Below, one piece after another: positions 23,741 to 35,112 of a stretch of 64,000 bases of DNA. Origin of the DNA: Linyphia triangularis (Eukaryota; Arthropoda; Arachnida; Araneae; Linyphiidae); contig OZ021729.1 of NCBI GenBank assembly GCA_963978545.1, forward strand, positions 82,936,670-83,000,669. Reading direction: 5' to 3'. A program made the translations under genes and the position numbers. The stretch's first letter is position 1. Each line of letters starts with the position of its first letter. Below the pieces are notes generated by a model. The model had not been told where the DNA came from and did no database searches. It saw only the letters and a list, made by a program, of their open reading frames with translations.

Positions 23741-24194
23741 TTTTTTCTTGGAAAACAAAATGACGTCCAATATAGTTCAAAGGCTTTTATTTAAAATAAT
23801 ATGTACATATTTGTATTTAAAAAAAATAAAAGAAGTAGAAATTTTGAAATTGTTAAAAAATTAGTAAACTTTTCAATTTTTAAAAAAATCGGGTAAAAAA
23901 TCTGATAATTCTAAATACTGAAAGAGTACTCATTAAGAGAAAAAAAAAATTGGATACTGTGATTGCAAAAATAATAATAATAATAATAAAAATACTAAGT
24001 ATCGCACTCCAATATCATCATCTAATTGCTTTTTAAATTTAAATTCCATTTCTTAGCGTTTCGATATTTTAAGGAAGATCAAAATGAAACACTTAATACA
24101 TTTCCATCCCCTTCCTACCACTGCTACGATTTCCAAAAAAATTTTGCATGAAATAATGCTGCATGCCTATTGAAAGATTACAAAACATATCTAC

Positions 24195-24838
24195 TAGACT
24201 GAACTCCATCGAACATCATTCTGAATTTTTTTATAGAATGTGGTGAAAAGTGAGTACATTACGAATCCACTCGTCTGCCGTGGAAAAAATTGTCGAAACT
24301 GGTCAAAAATCAACTTTGAATGATCTGAACTAAATCCGAATGAAAATTATGCAATAACTTGTCAAATAATGAGCATTCTTTTTTATATGGTAATTCACTG
24401 CACTTTGATTTTCAATGAGGAAGGGCGCAGACGATTTTTGATCTCTGACTCAGAAAAGTTGCATATTTTCAAAGTAAGCCAAATTGGCGACATCAGTTAC
24501 GTCATCAGTGATGAAATATTTATTGCCAACTAGTCTCACTTTTAAAATATACAGGCAAGCCGTCGCCAGATATCTGAATCGTCTGCAATCTTCTAAATTG
24601 AAAATTAAAGTGAGATGGCTTACCAAATAGAAGAGAATGCCCATTTTTAGGCAAGTTATGGAATATTTGGAAATCAGAATTAGTTCAACTCATTCCAAGT
24701 CGATTTTTGACCAGTTTCGGCCATTTTTGTCACTGGAGACCAGTGGATTCGTAATCTACTCACTTATCTTTACATTCCATAAAACATTGAGAATGATGTT
24801 CTATGGGCTATCTAAACTTGCAATCGCCTCTCCGACTA
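24195..24838. mobile_element. Long-arm TA-MITE, family M, copy M4 (diverged)
   Basis: Left end tagactgaactccatcgaac (outer 20 bp of the arm missing); right end mirrors at gcctctccgacta. The interior matches M1-M3. It lies 8 bp from M3. Confidence 0.75.
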
Positions 24839-24846
24839 TATCCCAA

Positions 24847-25512
24847 TAGTCCGAGAGTCGACTGCAATTTTTGGACCCCATCGAACATCATTCTGAATTT
24901 TTTATAGAAATTGGAGAAAAGTGAGTAGATTACGAATCCACTGGTCTGCCGTGGCAAAAATGGCCGAAACTGATCAAAAATCGACTTGGAATGAGTTGAA
25001 CTAAAATCCGAATGCCAAATATGTCATAACTTGCCAAAAATAGAACAAACTTATTCGTCTGGCAACCCACTTCATTTTGATTTTCAATGAGAAAAAGCGC
25101 AAACGATTTCTGATCTTTGGCACGGAAAACTTGTATCTTTTAAAAGTAAGCCAAATTGGCGACATCAGTTACGTCATCCGTGACGTAATGTTTATTACCA
25201 AGTTGGCTCATTAGTGAAAGATGCAAGTAAGCCATAGCCAAACATCCGAATCGTCTGCAACCTTCTTATTTGAAAATTAAAGAGTAAGGGTTACCAAATA
25301 AAAAAAAAAAATGCTAATTTTTTGGCAAGTTATGGCGCATTTGGCAATTGGATTTAGTTCTACTTATTAAAAGTCGATTTTTGACCAGTTTCGGCCATTT
25401 TTGCCACGGTAGACCAGTTGATTCGTAATCTACTCACTTTTCCCTAATTTCTATAAAAAAATTCAGAATGATGTTCGATGGGGTCCAAAAATTGCAGTCG
25501 CCTCTCAGTCTA
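24847..25512. mobile_element. Long-arm TA-MITE, family M, copy M3
   Basis: Left end TAGTCCGAGAGTCGACTGC and right end gcagtcgcctctcagtcta, with arms and interior as in M1. Situated 53 bp from exon A's donor. Confidence 0.85.
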
Positions 25513-25565
25513 CAATCAAAATTTTAAAATAATAAAAAATATGTACTCCATTGAAGGACACTCAC

Positions 25566-25713
25566 CCTCCCTTCTCCGGGGACGAACGTTCCGCACTTCT
25601 GGCAAAAGTCCTTCCCGCAATCCCCGCACATCTTGTTGGTCTCCGTGTTGAGGTCCACTCGCTGGCAGAGGGGACACAGCAGCCGGATCGGTTCCGTACA
25701 CTCCTCTTTAGCC
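25566..25713 (-). CDS. Internal exon A: FYVE-like zinc finger of a RIM/Piccolo/Fife-type active-zone protein
   Basis: The 49-residue exon is read on the minus strand. It carries Cys pairs C13-x2-C16, C29-x2-C32 and C37-x2-C40, the first six ligands of a FYVE-like finger; the last pair is on the next exon. The acceptor is a pyrimidine stretch ending in cag at 25716-25714, and the donor is gtgagt right after 25566. The first base completes a codon begun in an unseen upstream exon, and the exon ends in phase 0. Zinc fingers of this architecture sit near the N terminus of RIM, Rabphilin, Piccolo/Bassoon and insect Fife, where they help organise the presynaptic active zone. The CPLC...DLN start recalls Piccolo/Fife and the later W-V-C-x2-C recalls RIM/Rabphilin. 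I therefore favour a Fife/RIM-like protein but cannot decide the orthologue. The upstream exon is not recognisable in the window. Confidence 0.85.
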
Positions 25714-25849
25714 CTGGAAATAAGTACGCAAATGAATTCCCCATTGCCAATTCGCACAACTTTCGATTCTAATACTGGACACTGCATTTAACTTTGACGT
25801 GGAATAGTGTTATTGCCATTTTCGTATTTTCATTCATTTGAGAAAAAAA

Positions 25850-26530
25850 TGGTCAATTTGGCGATATTTTTGCATGGTCAACCACCCCCCTCGCCAAATT
25901 GGCGATTTTGGAATAAGAATAATCTTATCGTAAGAATAAATCTTATCGTAAGAATAATCTTATCGTTTTTTCTTACATAATCCTTTCCTATAAATTAAAT
26001 AGAGGAGAGGAGAAAACGATCGCTCAAGGGAAGAGAACTCTGTATTAAAGTCGATCGTTTTCCCACTTTTTACACCTTTATAGCATTTTTACGGGAATTT
26101 CGGAAAGTGGGGATGTTTAGAACACCTTAAGAGAATTATTATAGAGATATTGATCAAATTCGTTAGAGCCGTTATTTTAGCAATTGATGAAAAACTTTTT
26201 TTTTTTTTTTTTTTATGATTTCTAATTTTACGCATGCGCAATATTGACGAAAAACTTTATAACAGGTCCCATAGCCACCACTAACCTGTACACCGAATTT
26301 AAGCATTGTAGGTCAATTTGTTCGGTTAGATATGCTGACCACGTACACACTGACAGACATTTTTTCACAACCACTTTTTTTTTTTTTTTTTTTAAGACAG
26401 GTTGCTCCAAAACGTGAAAAAATGCAAAAAGAAATCGAAACTTTTTTTTTTTTTCACCGAAAACAATACTTTCGTTACAATACGTTAACATATGGGCGAT
26501 TGAGAGTAAAAATAACAAGCAGGTAAAACT
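25850..26530 (+). repeat. Dispersed repeat family G, diverged copy
   Basis: Contains catttttacgggaatttcgg, gagccgttattttagcaattg, acgcatgcgcaatattgacg and aggtcaatttgttcgg blocks shared with 59440-60180 and, inverted, with 13985-14580. Intronic relative to exon A or upstream of it. Confidence 0.55.
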
Positions 26531-26589
26531 TTCTTCTGAAAAACGAGAACGCGTAATTTTGTAATAGCAACTTATTTAAGAGTAAGACC

Positions 26590-27175
26590 TAATAAGGATC
26601 ATTCCCCTATTCTCGCAATGTTACAATCTTCTAGCCCAGTGCATTTAGAAACTACTTTCTATAACCACCTTGACATTTGGTGAGTTAGGTACGAAAATGT
26701 TCACTTCATGAAATGACATAAATTAAAAACTCGAAAAGAGTGTCTAATATACTTTATTTTATATTTGAAATCCTTACGTCAATGCATATGCAAGTGGCTC
26801 CACCTGGTTTTGTCTTTTGCTATTTTAATTTTCATTTATAATAAATAAGATATTAAATGAACATTTCATTAGGTGATCTATTTCGGACCTACTCCCCAAT
26901 TTTCAAGCCTACCAAACGGTATAGTGGCTAGCGTGCTAGCTTCTAGACCGCGAGGTTGCGGGTTCCGAGTCCCGTGTTAGGCATGGGTGTTTGTAAATGT
27001 ATGTTGGCTTGTCTAATGACGAATGTTTCGGCGCATTATAGCCCTCGTGTTGCTGACGGCGCCAGATAATCTGAAAACAACCAACCAACCAACCAACCAA
27101 CCAACCAACCAACCAACCAACCAACCAACCAATCCCAATTTTCAAGGTAGTTATAGAACGAAGTTTCTTATTGCT
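26590..27175. repeat. Palindromic repeat P2 with SINE insertion
   Basis: Uninterrupted P sequence at the three sites where P1 carries M1, the CAGGGTG element and hAT1. It is itself split by SINE copy 5. Confidence 0.7.
26908..27133 (+). mobile_element. tRNA-derived SINE, family S, copy 5, long (AACC)n tail
   Basis: Full-length, ending in about 14 AACC/CCAA units (27077-27131). TSD CCCAATTTTCAAG is perfect on both sides. The tail is the longest of the nine copies. Confidence 0.9.
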
Positions 27176-27649
27176 CATGCTACACTGATAATGCTCAAGA
27201 GACATTTTTCAAGCAATAAATTGATGCAGTCATGAAAACCGAACTAATTTTTAAGTTAACTAACTTAAATGAGCGTGGAGGTGTAGCGACAGGTAAACTC
27301 AAGACATAAAAGCTGTTAATACTCGAATAGAAATGATGATGTTCATGATAAAGTGCATCACTGATGATCACGAGATGCATCACATAATAACAGCTTAACT
27401 GTTAAGGCAATTTTTGAATTTATATATATATATAAAAAAAAAACATCGAAATACATATAAACTACAAACTTAATGAATAACTCCAGTAAGAAATATAGAT
27501 TTTTGAAAAGATCAAAAATCCCACAAGCAAATAAAAACTAGGGATTTGAATATCGCGCAACTTTTTATTTCACTTAATACTGGTCTCTGTAATTATATTT
27601 TCCATGGATTGTTGTAATTTAGCATTTTCCTATTTACAATAATTAAAAA

Positions 27650-28300
27650 AAAAAAAAATAGCCCTTTTGGCGATAATTGTTACATGGACAAAAAAAAAAA
27701 CCTTGCCAAAATGATGAAATTTGCGTTATGCTTACTATAACTTTTGCATTATCGTTTCTTGTATGTGAAACAGAGGAGAAACAGTCATTGATAAATGATA
27801 TTTGTAGTTACAGAACTCTTGTGTTAAAGACATTTCATTTTCAACTTTTCGCACTTTTATCAATTTTCTGCGGGATTTTCGGAGCTGGAGATATTTAGAA
27901 CAACTTAGAAGGCAAAGGCACCAAAGTTACCACATTGCTGAAATTCAAAAATTTTTCAATGGCAATTACCTTGTGCACCTATCATTAAAGTTTTCCTTAA
28001 AATTGAGATTTTTGACGAAAACCTTTACGATAAGTCCCACTAAACCCGTATAAAAATGTTGAACATCGTTGACCAAATCATTTGGGAGTTGTGTTGACCA
28101 CGGACGCACACAAACATACATACACACATTTTTAGAACATTTTCAAGTTCTCTCAACACATTCCAAAACGCGTAGAAATGAAAAAAAGAAAAATCGAATT
28201 CTTTTTGACCGAATGCGATACTTTGACCATTTTTTTTTAAAACATAATCTGCAGTTGAAAGCAAAAATACCAAAACATGCCCCTTTCTCTAAATTGCAGA
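27650..28300 (+). repeat. Dispersed repeat family G, diverged copy
   Basis: ttctgcgggattttcggagctgg, tggcaattaccttgtgcac, tttttgacgaaaacctt and ttgaccgaatgcgatactttg blocks align with other G copies. ORFs here are short and unconvincing. 28300-29520 is AT-rich with nothing recognised. Confidence 0.5.
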
Positions 28301-29519
28301 TTCCTTGGCAAGGCAGTATACACGTATTTGATATACTTAGTTATAATCCTACAAAAGAAGCAACATTCGTCTTATTTCCTTCGGAAGCATTTTTCAGAAG
28401 AGAAATAAACAGCCAATAGAACCAGAAATAAATATTCGACAATAAAGCATACGCATTGTGAAACGAAAAGTGGATGGCATCCTCTTCTGGAATAAACAAT
28501 GTTTTTCTCCTCAACTCAGCTAGAAGAAGCATCCAAAGACGTCAGGAAAAGCCTTAGCACAATGAGCACGAAGCATGGAGATGCAGACATTTTTTTTCAC
28601 TGACTATTCTTTCCGGTAACTATTATTCCCTCCGATTTTGTACAAAGGTCATGATTCAGGTCAAAGTGATTCAAGTCCGCAACAGACTTTTTATTTTTTT
28701 ATTTATGTCAAACGAAACCATGCATTTATTATGAGTAACAAAATGGGAGTTGGAGCATTGCTTAAAACAATTTTCTTTGGCAGTTCCTCGACAAATTCAA
28801 AGATTATTAAAAAATGTGAATGTTTGGTTAATTTTTTTTTTGTAAGAAAAATTAAGCCTTTTGAAAGTTGCAAGAAAAAGTGGTGCAACTTAGTAAAGAC
28901 GTGCAACTGTGTTATTGCCTACTAGTTACTAGATCTTTTCTTGACCTTGAACGATTTTGCATTTTTTCTTTTTACAAATATAATAATATAAATATAAATA
29001 TTTTACAAATATAAAGACAAAAAAAAAAAAAAAAAGGAAGCTCGTTTGAAATCAGTACATGCTAAAATACTGATTACTCAGAGATCGTATCATTCAGCTA
29101 CTCATTTTTATTTACGCTTAATCTTTTCAAATATATCAGAAATCGAAAGATTAAAAGAAATGTTGTACTAATTAATTTTTGCTATACATCAATACAAATT
29201 AAATGCATACACTTTACAATTTATATCCGAAATATTTTTTTTATGAACAAAATTTATTCTCTCGAAATTATAGAACTACAGCTCATGCGAAATCTATTCG
29301 TGCTAAGCGTATCGTTGGAATTTGATTAAAGTTAAAAACAAGACTCGTATATTTAGAGTAATAAGTGATACATGCAAAAAATACAAAATCTTTTGTTACT
29401 AATTTTTCTTAGTAATAATTACTTTTCCCTTCTCCTTACCCAAACTCACTTCAAAATAAGCAAAACGGAAATTCCAAATAATCTGCTTAGGACTAATGCA
29501 TAGCTTACCAAGGTCTTAA

Positions 29520-30200
29520 TTCCAAGTCTAATTTGAGTTTTTTAAACCCTCGATACATCAATACAACTGAACAGCATAAATACATCTCTTTTTACACAAG
29601 CAGGTGGAGCAGGCGCATGCCCACACAATATCTTTCCTGCGCATGCCCAAGCGGAGACGGACACCGGACCACACTTTTGACCAATGAGGAACTTTCCCGT
29701 TTTTTGGTTTTATTTTTAAATAAAAGTAGAGAGAAAATCATGAAAAACAATACCATTCTTTCAAAAATTTGAGCTCGGATAGATAGTTAAAAAAATATTT
29801 AGTTTTTCACTTTGCGATTTGGCGGGAAAAAGCCACTTTTGCGTGAAACGTCAACGCGCAGATAATGAACCAGTCTAAAACCTGTTTTAGACGAGGAAGG
29901 AGTGAGGTTTCTCCTTCTTTTTGCGACTTTATCTCGGCGTAACCACGTCACGTTTTTTTTTATGCGTTTTTGGTCACGTGACTTTTGCTTTGATTTCGGC
30001 TAATTTCAAACTCGATTTTTGATTAATTGTGAAAGCTTAAAGATAAAAAATAATTGCACTGCTCAAATATATTCGTTGGATAACACTAGAAAATACAAAA
30101 AATATTCATTTTCCTCACTTGTGCAAGTTCCTCATTGAAAACAATACCTTCGGGCTTAAGGTCTAGGGTAAAAAATGTAGTTATACTTTAAATATAGCCT
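29520..30200. repeat. Repeat R2, split by a small TIR element
   Basis: Matches R1 on both sides of 29686-30133. R1 at about 20020-20032 (gaccaattgaaaacaatacc) is the empty site. Confidence 0.65.
29686..30133. mobile_element. 448-bp TIR element in R2
   Basis: The ends GAGGAACTTTCCCG and the inverse of CAAGTTCCTC are flanked by AT (29684-29685, 30134-30135). Comparison with R1 gives the exact insertion site. Short TIRs and no ORF. Confidence 0.65.
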
Positions 30201-30874
30201 TTATATTAAAGAACAACTTTGCATGAACGATGAAAATACTTTGGTATGAACATTGCTGTTTAGTACGGTTTAGAGAAAGCGCAGAATTAAAATTTCTATT
30301 TCCTTATACCTATCATGAACTCTTCGCAAAAAATCCTTTTTAATACGCTTTTATTAGCTTCAGATGTATGTATGTAACGGAATCTTTGAACATGATTTTG
30401 ACCCCCTTCAAAACGTCGGATTAACTCGAAATTTGGCATACTTATTAAGGACCGATGACAATTCAATAAGTTTGTCGCTTTATCACAAGGATGAACTCGT
30501 GTTGCCCTTGCGCAGTTAAATTCCTCCCAACCAACCTTCTCCGGAATCGAACCCTGGTGTGCCGTTTGAAAGATTTGTCGTTTGAACGACAGTTATACAA
30601 AGCGTGTTTTTTTTAGTCGCATTATCCTTACCAGGATCTTCAGGATTAGCGATTTTTCATATTCAGAGTCACGGTAGTGTTGTGTGCCAAGTAATACGGT
30701 GTGTACTAAGGCATACACATGACTTAAATTTGAGACAAGCATGTGACTATTGGCAGAAACAACTGGAGAGTTTTATACACTAACTAAAAAAAAAATTATA
30801 GTTTACAGAAAAAATAATTAATAGTTTAAAAACTAAAAAAACACGCTTTAATAGAAAACCAAACTAAAGAGTAG

Positions 30875-31084
30875 AAAATAATTAATAGTTTAAAAAACTA
30901 AAAAAAATACGCTTTTATAGAAAAGTGAACTAAAAAGTAGAAAATAATTTAAAATAAGTTTGAAATATTTCTTGTTAATCACTCTATTCTTATTTCAAAC
31001 TTATTTAAAATTATTTTCTACTTTTTAGTTCACTTTTCTATAAAAGCGTATTTTTTTAGTTTTTTAAACTATTAATTATTTTAC
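30875..31084. repeat. Long near-perfect hairpin (about 94-bp arms)
   Basis: The left arm starts aaaataattaatagttt and the right arm ends aaactattaattatttt, with only one indel and one or two mismatches and a 23-bp loop. A diverged third copy of the arm lies at 30806-30874 in tandem with the left arm. Confidence 0.8.
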
Positions 31085-31352
31085 ATAAGTTAAAACTTAA
31101 CTATGAATAAGGATTTGAAAAACAGAAGCATAAGACTGAGTGTTCATTCGTGACCATCGATATTGTAGAAGGCCAACCAGATCCGCCACGTTTTTCCTTC
31201 TACATCATCAGCCGTGGATACAAAATATGGTATCACGAGTTCTAAATTGTAGAGAAAGTGGATAAACTGATCTTCGAATTCTGCTTATACGAGTCGTTCC
31301 ATGGTTATTATGGACGATTCATACGTTTAATATTTGGTGAAAATTTTACGAA

Positions 31353-31506
31353 ATGCCGAGTCCGTGTTCCGTTCTAAAGTGCAAAGGGAACTCCAGAACA
31401 GGTCCTAAGGTTTATGTGTTCAAATTCCCTTCCGATGACAGTGTTAGAAAAAAAATGGTGCTATGCGATACATCGAAAACATTTTGTCCCAACAAAATAC
31501 AGCAAA
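31353..31506 (+). CDS. THAP-type zinc finger, first exon (partial)
   Basis: The ORF starts MPSPCSVLKCKGN, the hallmark THAP N terminus (Met-Pro-x-Cys ... Cys). It continues with GPKVYVFKFPSDDSVRKK, matching the THAP core with its F-P-x-D block. The exon ends at a strong gtgagt donor at 31507 in phase 1, before the Cys-x2-His half expected from the next exon. THAP domains bind DNA in cellular transcription factors and in P-element-related and other transposases. Here the usual Trp after the RKK block is Met, and I could not find the second half downstream, so this may be a relic of a transposon or a host pseudogene. It lies on the strand opposite the synaptic gene. A long hairpin (30875-31084) sits 270 bp upstream. 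Confidence 0.7.
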
Positions 31507-32086
31507 GTGAGTGTAATTTTTTAATAAAATCTTTAATATGTTTTTAAATATAAGCGTATAATTTTTTGAGAAGTTGTTACTAAAGGGCTGAAAAGAAATG
31601 TTAACTATTTACGATAGTGAAAACTTTTCTTCGACTTCAACTTTTTTTTGTTATTATTTTTCAAATGAAAGTTTAGGAAACAATCTTTGATAGGTAAGGT
31701 ATGAATTTTGCGCCAAAGTTATTTTCGCCAACAACTATTTTTTTTTTAATAAAAAGTGAACTACTGACGGTATCCATAATTTGATGTGGTCTTATGAAAA
31801 CAATTCTTGGCGCAGAATCCGTACCGTATTATGAAGTTTTACCCAATCTTTATTAGTCTTTCAAAAGGATCACAATAAAATAAAAATTAAACGAGGTAAC
31901 TTTTTCTTATTTCAATGCATTGTTTCGTTACAAATTTGATAGAGATGTTTACAAATTTTTGTGTTAGTATTAAAGTATGCGAGCTGCCTTTTCATCCCAA
32001 TGATTTTGTATATTCAAAAGAGACACTTGATAAGAAGACTGGATAAGATTAGTTTTAGGTGACAGTACATGCTGACAAACATTGTG

Positions 32087-32092
<6 letters not shown>

Positions 32093-32134
<42 letters not shown>
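32093..32134. repeat. (AT)n microsatellite, LTR target
   Basis: Pure AT repeat immediately 5' of the solo LTR. Confidence 0.9.
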
Positions 32135-32139
<5 letters not shown>

Positions 32140-32915
32140 CGTGGACGTGTTCGAAAGATTTGAAGCCAAAGCAGATCAAAACTTGCAGAAGTTTATTCCA
32201 AAATAACTCTTCACAGTTCTCTTACAGCTCCAGAACTTCTCGTTCTAGTAGACGCAATACAGCTCTTTTCACCTCAATAGAGCACAAAACAGCAGTTAAA
32301 AACTTGACAACAACTGCTAAATCGCCGCAAAAGATAATGCAATACAGTTCGATTTAGAACTCAGTATCAGTAATTCCAGTCAACTAATGGACTCAGCTAA
32401 CAACTAACTTCAGTCAACTACTTCAGTGACTCAAAATCAGTCAACTCACTAACTAACCCAGCTGACTAACTAACTCAGTGACTCAAAATCAGTCAACTAA
32501 CTGACAACCTAACTCACGGCAGTCCTTATATAGGAGTGGCGGAACATCCAGAGAGAGAAATTTGGAGAACTTTCCAGATCGTAGTCGAAAAGTCTTATAC
32601 ATTTACATGGGATACATGTACCTATACATGTACCGAAAATGTCGCCAAATGGTCGCCAAGTGTGGCGACTTATGGCGATTTCTCGCCAAATTTGGCGAGA
32701 TTTCCATTACCATAATGTTAAATGCCCTGCTCCTTGTAACTCTCGCTTCCCAGCGATACCTCTGAAAAACCCGTTATCAAGCATCAATATCCTTATTGCA
32801 GGGAAGCCAAGCTAACGACGAACTATTGCACTGCCTTATGCGAAATGTACATAAATTTTACTATTTACAAAATTAACACTACGAAATATTTACAAATATA
32901 CAAAAATTCGTAACA
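32135..32915 (+). mobile_element. Solo LTR, copy 1
   Basis: Starts TGTTGCGTGG and ends TTCGTAACA (TG...CA with short inverted ends), with ATAT on both sides. A TATA box (tatatagg) is near 32526. The centre has ctaactgac-type repeats and ggcgac/tcgccaaa-rich stretches. It aligns along its length with two other copies. Short TSDs in AT-rich targets suit Ty3/Gypsy elements. No internal gag-pol is present. Confidence 0.85.
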
Positions 32916-33519
32916 ATATATATATATATATACTATATATATTTCATATTTCCTCCAAATGTAGGTTTTCTCTAAAAGTATGAGCCTTGAATTTAGTTGT
33001 GGTATTTAAGTTGTTATATTTATTTGTGATTTATTTATGGTGTATATTTGTTGAGTTTTAGCAATTGCATTTATCAATGTTTTGAATAAATTATTTTCTT
33101 GTTTCCTTTCACATTTCAAACATTTAGAAAATATTTTAAAATTACTTTTGATTTATAAATGAACGATTTTTTATATACAAACGAATATGAATTATACTTG
33201 ATCGTACTTATACGGGAATGGACGAAGTTTAGAACCTCAAGTTATACAAAATAAGTGTTTTAAGATATAGGGATAATCTTATTTTTTACATTGTCAAAGA
33301 AATAAAATCATCCAATTGCTTTAAATATCTGTACAAAACGTAAAACGAGGAAAATAGTATATTTTGTCTCTCAAAAAGACTGCATCCACGGAAAGAAGCA
33401 CGGCCGGTGACGTCATAATGATAGGTGGATGGCCTTCTATAATATCGGAGATCGCGGTTCATTGGGACTAAAGCTGTATCATTTGAAATTTGCTTTGATT
33501 TAATGTGAAAATTGATTGA

Positions 33520-33885
33520 GAAAGTTATACAGTTTTTCTAATAATCGATTCATAAAAAATCGATTTATCACCTCTGATAATCAATTCATTAAAAAAATCG
33601 ATGCATCATCTCCGATAATCGAATCATTATAAATATCAGAATTCAAAAGAGAATATGTACATGTAGAACTATTTTTTTTTTTTTTTTTTTTTTTTTCTTT
33701 TCCCTGAAATTTAAAAAGAAAAGAGATTTTTTTTTTTTTTAAATTTCAAAAAAATCCCCCCCCCCCCAATCCCACATTTAACATGCTCATATTGTCTTCT
33801 GAATTCTGATCTTTATAATGATTCGATTATCGGAGATTATAAATCGATGGTCTATGAATCGATTATTAGAGAAACTTCATAATTT
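33520..33885. repeat. Inverted repeat with ATCGATT arrays
   Basis: The arms begin tttttctaataatcgattcat and mirror at atgaatcgattattagag. Within the arms, ATCGAT/AATCGATT words recur every 30 bp or so (tataatgattcgattatcgg). The centre is poly(T)/poly(A). Possibly a small foldback transposon; no TSD found. Confidence 0.65.
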
Positions 33886-34489
33886 TCTTTGATTTCAGTG
33901 ACTCGGATATGACAAGTAAACTCACATAGGACAAAGGAATCAATATTTTGAAAAATTCCACTAGCGATGAAAAAGCGAACAGTATGTTATACCACTTTGA
34001 CTATCAGTTGTTTAAATGAAATAAGAGATAGAAATTTTTTATGGGATAAGAAAAAAAAAAAAGAACTATCTCCTTGGTTCGAACTCCTTTCTCGAATAAG
34101 TGAAGAAAAGCATTTCAGGAAGGTAAAAAATTCCATCGAATGTCTCGGAACGGAAGAGGAGTATATTTGGAACGACCCCAAACATACGAACGTGACATTT
34201 AGGACGTTGAATATATAAGAAACTGATGTGTGCAATCTCTTGTTGTAGTAAACACGAAATGGCGAAAAGTGATAGAGTAGGAGCGAAACAGCTCAACTCG
34301 ACACTGAAGGGAAAAGGTTCGAAAAAGAGATTGCTGCCAACTGCCTGTTGATAATTATTGTTGTAGTTTCTACTTGCTGTAGTATGGATATTCGGTGATA
34401 ATTTTTCACACCAAGTTCTTCAACAAACTCGACATATTTTGAAATTTTTTATGTATAAAATAATGTAATCCATAAAAAAAGTTTTTAAT

Positions 34490-34800
34490 GTGGTTCCTTT
34501 ACATGCATTGCTAATTTTTATATTCATTAACAAAGCGCCGTTTCTGTTGCCAGCGTGTGCTTGGTGTTTGCATCAAATTTTTAATATTAAAAACATCTCT
34601 ATCAGCAAAATATGCTGTAAACTATTTTTCAAATTTTTTTCATTAAATGAATGTATACATTCATATCCAAATACCTTTTTTTATTCTGATCAGAAAAATG
34701 TTATTATTTATGTATTAAAACAATTTTGGCAACAGGAAAGAGTTTCTTTATGACATTTTTTGAGGAGGAAGAGACATTTTTGGGGGTTTAATTTTTCCGA
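34490..34800 (+). repeat. Dispersed repeat family V, copy 1
   Basis: Contains aacaaagcgccgtttctgttgccagcg, ctctatcagcaaaatatgc, taaactatttttcaaa and caggaaagagtttctt, the V signature shared with four other places. Non-coding. Confidence 0.65.
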
Positions 34801-35016
34801 AACCCAAACTCAAGACCAATCACAATATCTGTTGGATTTTCAAAATTAGCCAATCAAAAACCCGTCTTTTATTTTTTCATCAAACGACTCAAAGAGCAGT
34901 TATTTACGACGTCATCATGTATAAATTCTATATTCACAAACCAAACTACATTATAAAGCGGGTGGTATATGCAAGTAACGACTTTTAATGAATATATAAA
35001 TTTGTAAATTAAAATA

Positions 35017-35047
<31 letters not shown>

Positions 35048-35112
35048 GGTGCAAATATGCAGTTCATTGAGTTAATATGCAATTTGGTGATAGTGAATGC
35101 TGGTGGTAAACT

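Larger units (their letters stand above)
19651..25565 (-). other. Intron A-B (5.9 kb, GT-AG)
   Basis: This intron has donor gtgagt at 25565 and acceptor tgttgcag at 19651. It contains an R repeat interrupted by MITE M2, a SINE (22743-22924), a duplicated tRNA-like segment (23255-23740) and two adjacent M-family MITEs (24195-24838 and 24847-25512). The second MITE ends only 53 bp downstream of exon A's donor. 20860-22730 is AT-rich with no recognisable coding or repeat structure. Confidence 0.75.

Noticed and set aside
28638..28925. 95-codon plus-strand ORF
   Set aside because: AT-rich codon use, no domain and no splice context; its length is within chance for this composition.
31970..32179. 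69-codon ORF with YIYIYI run
   Set aside because: Product of the (AT)n microsatellite beside the solo LTR.
34990..35048. Promoter TATA box
   Set aside because: Simple (AT)n microsatellite with no initiator or downstream gene.
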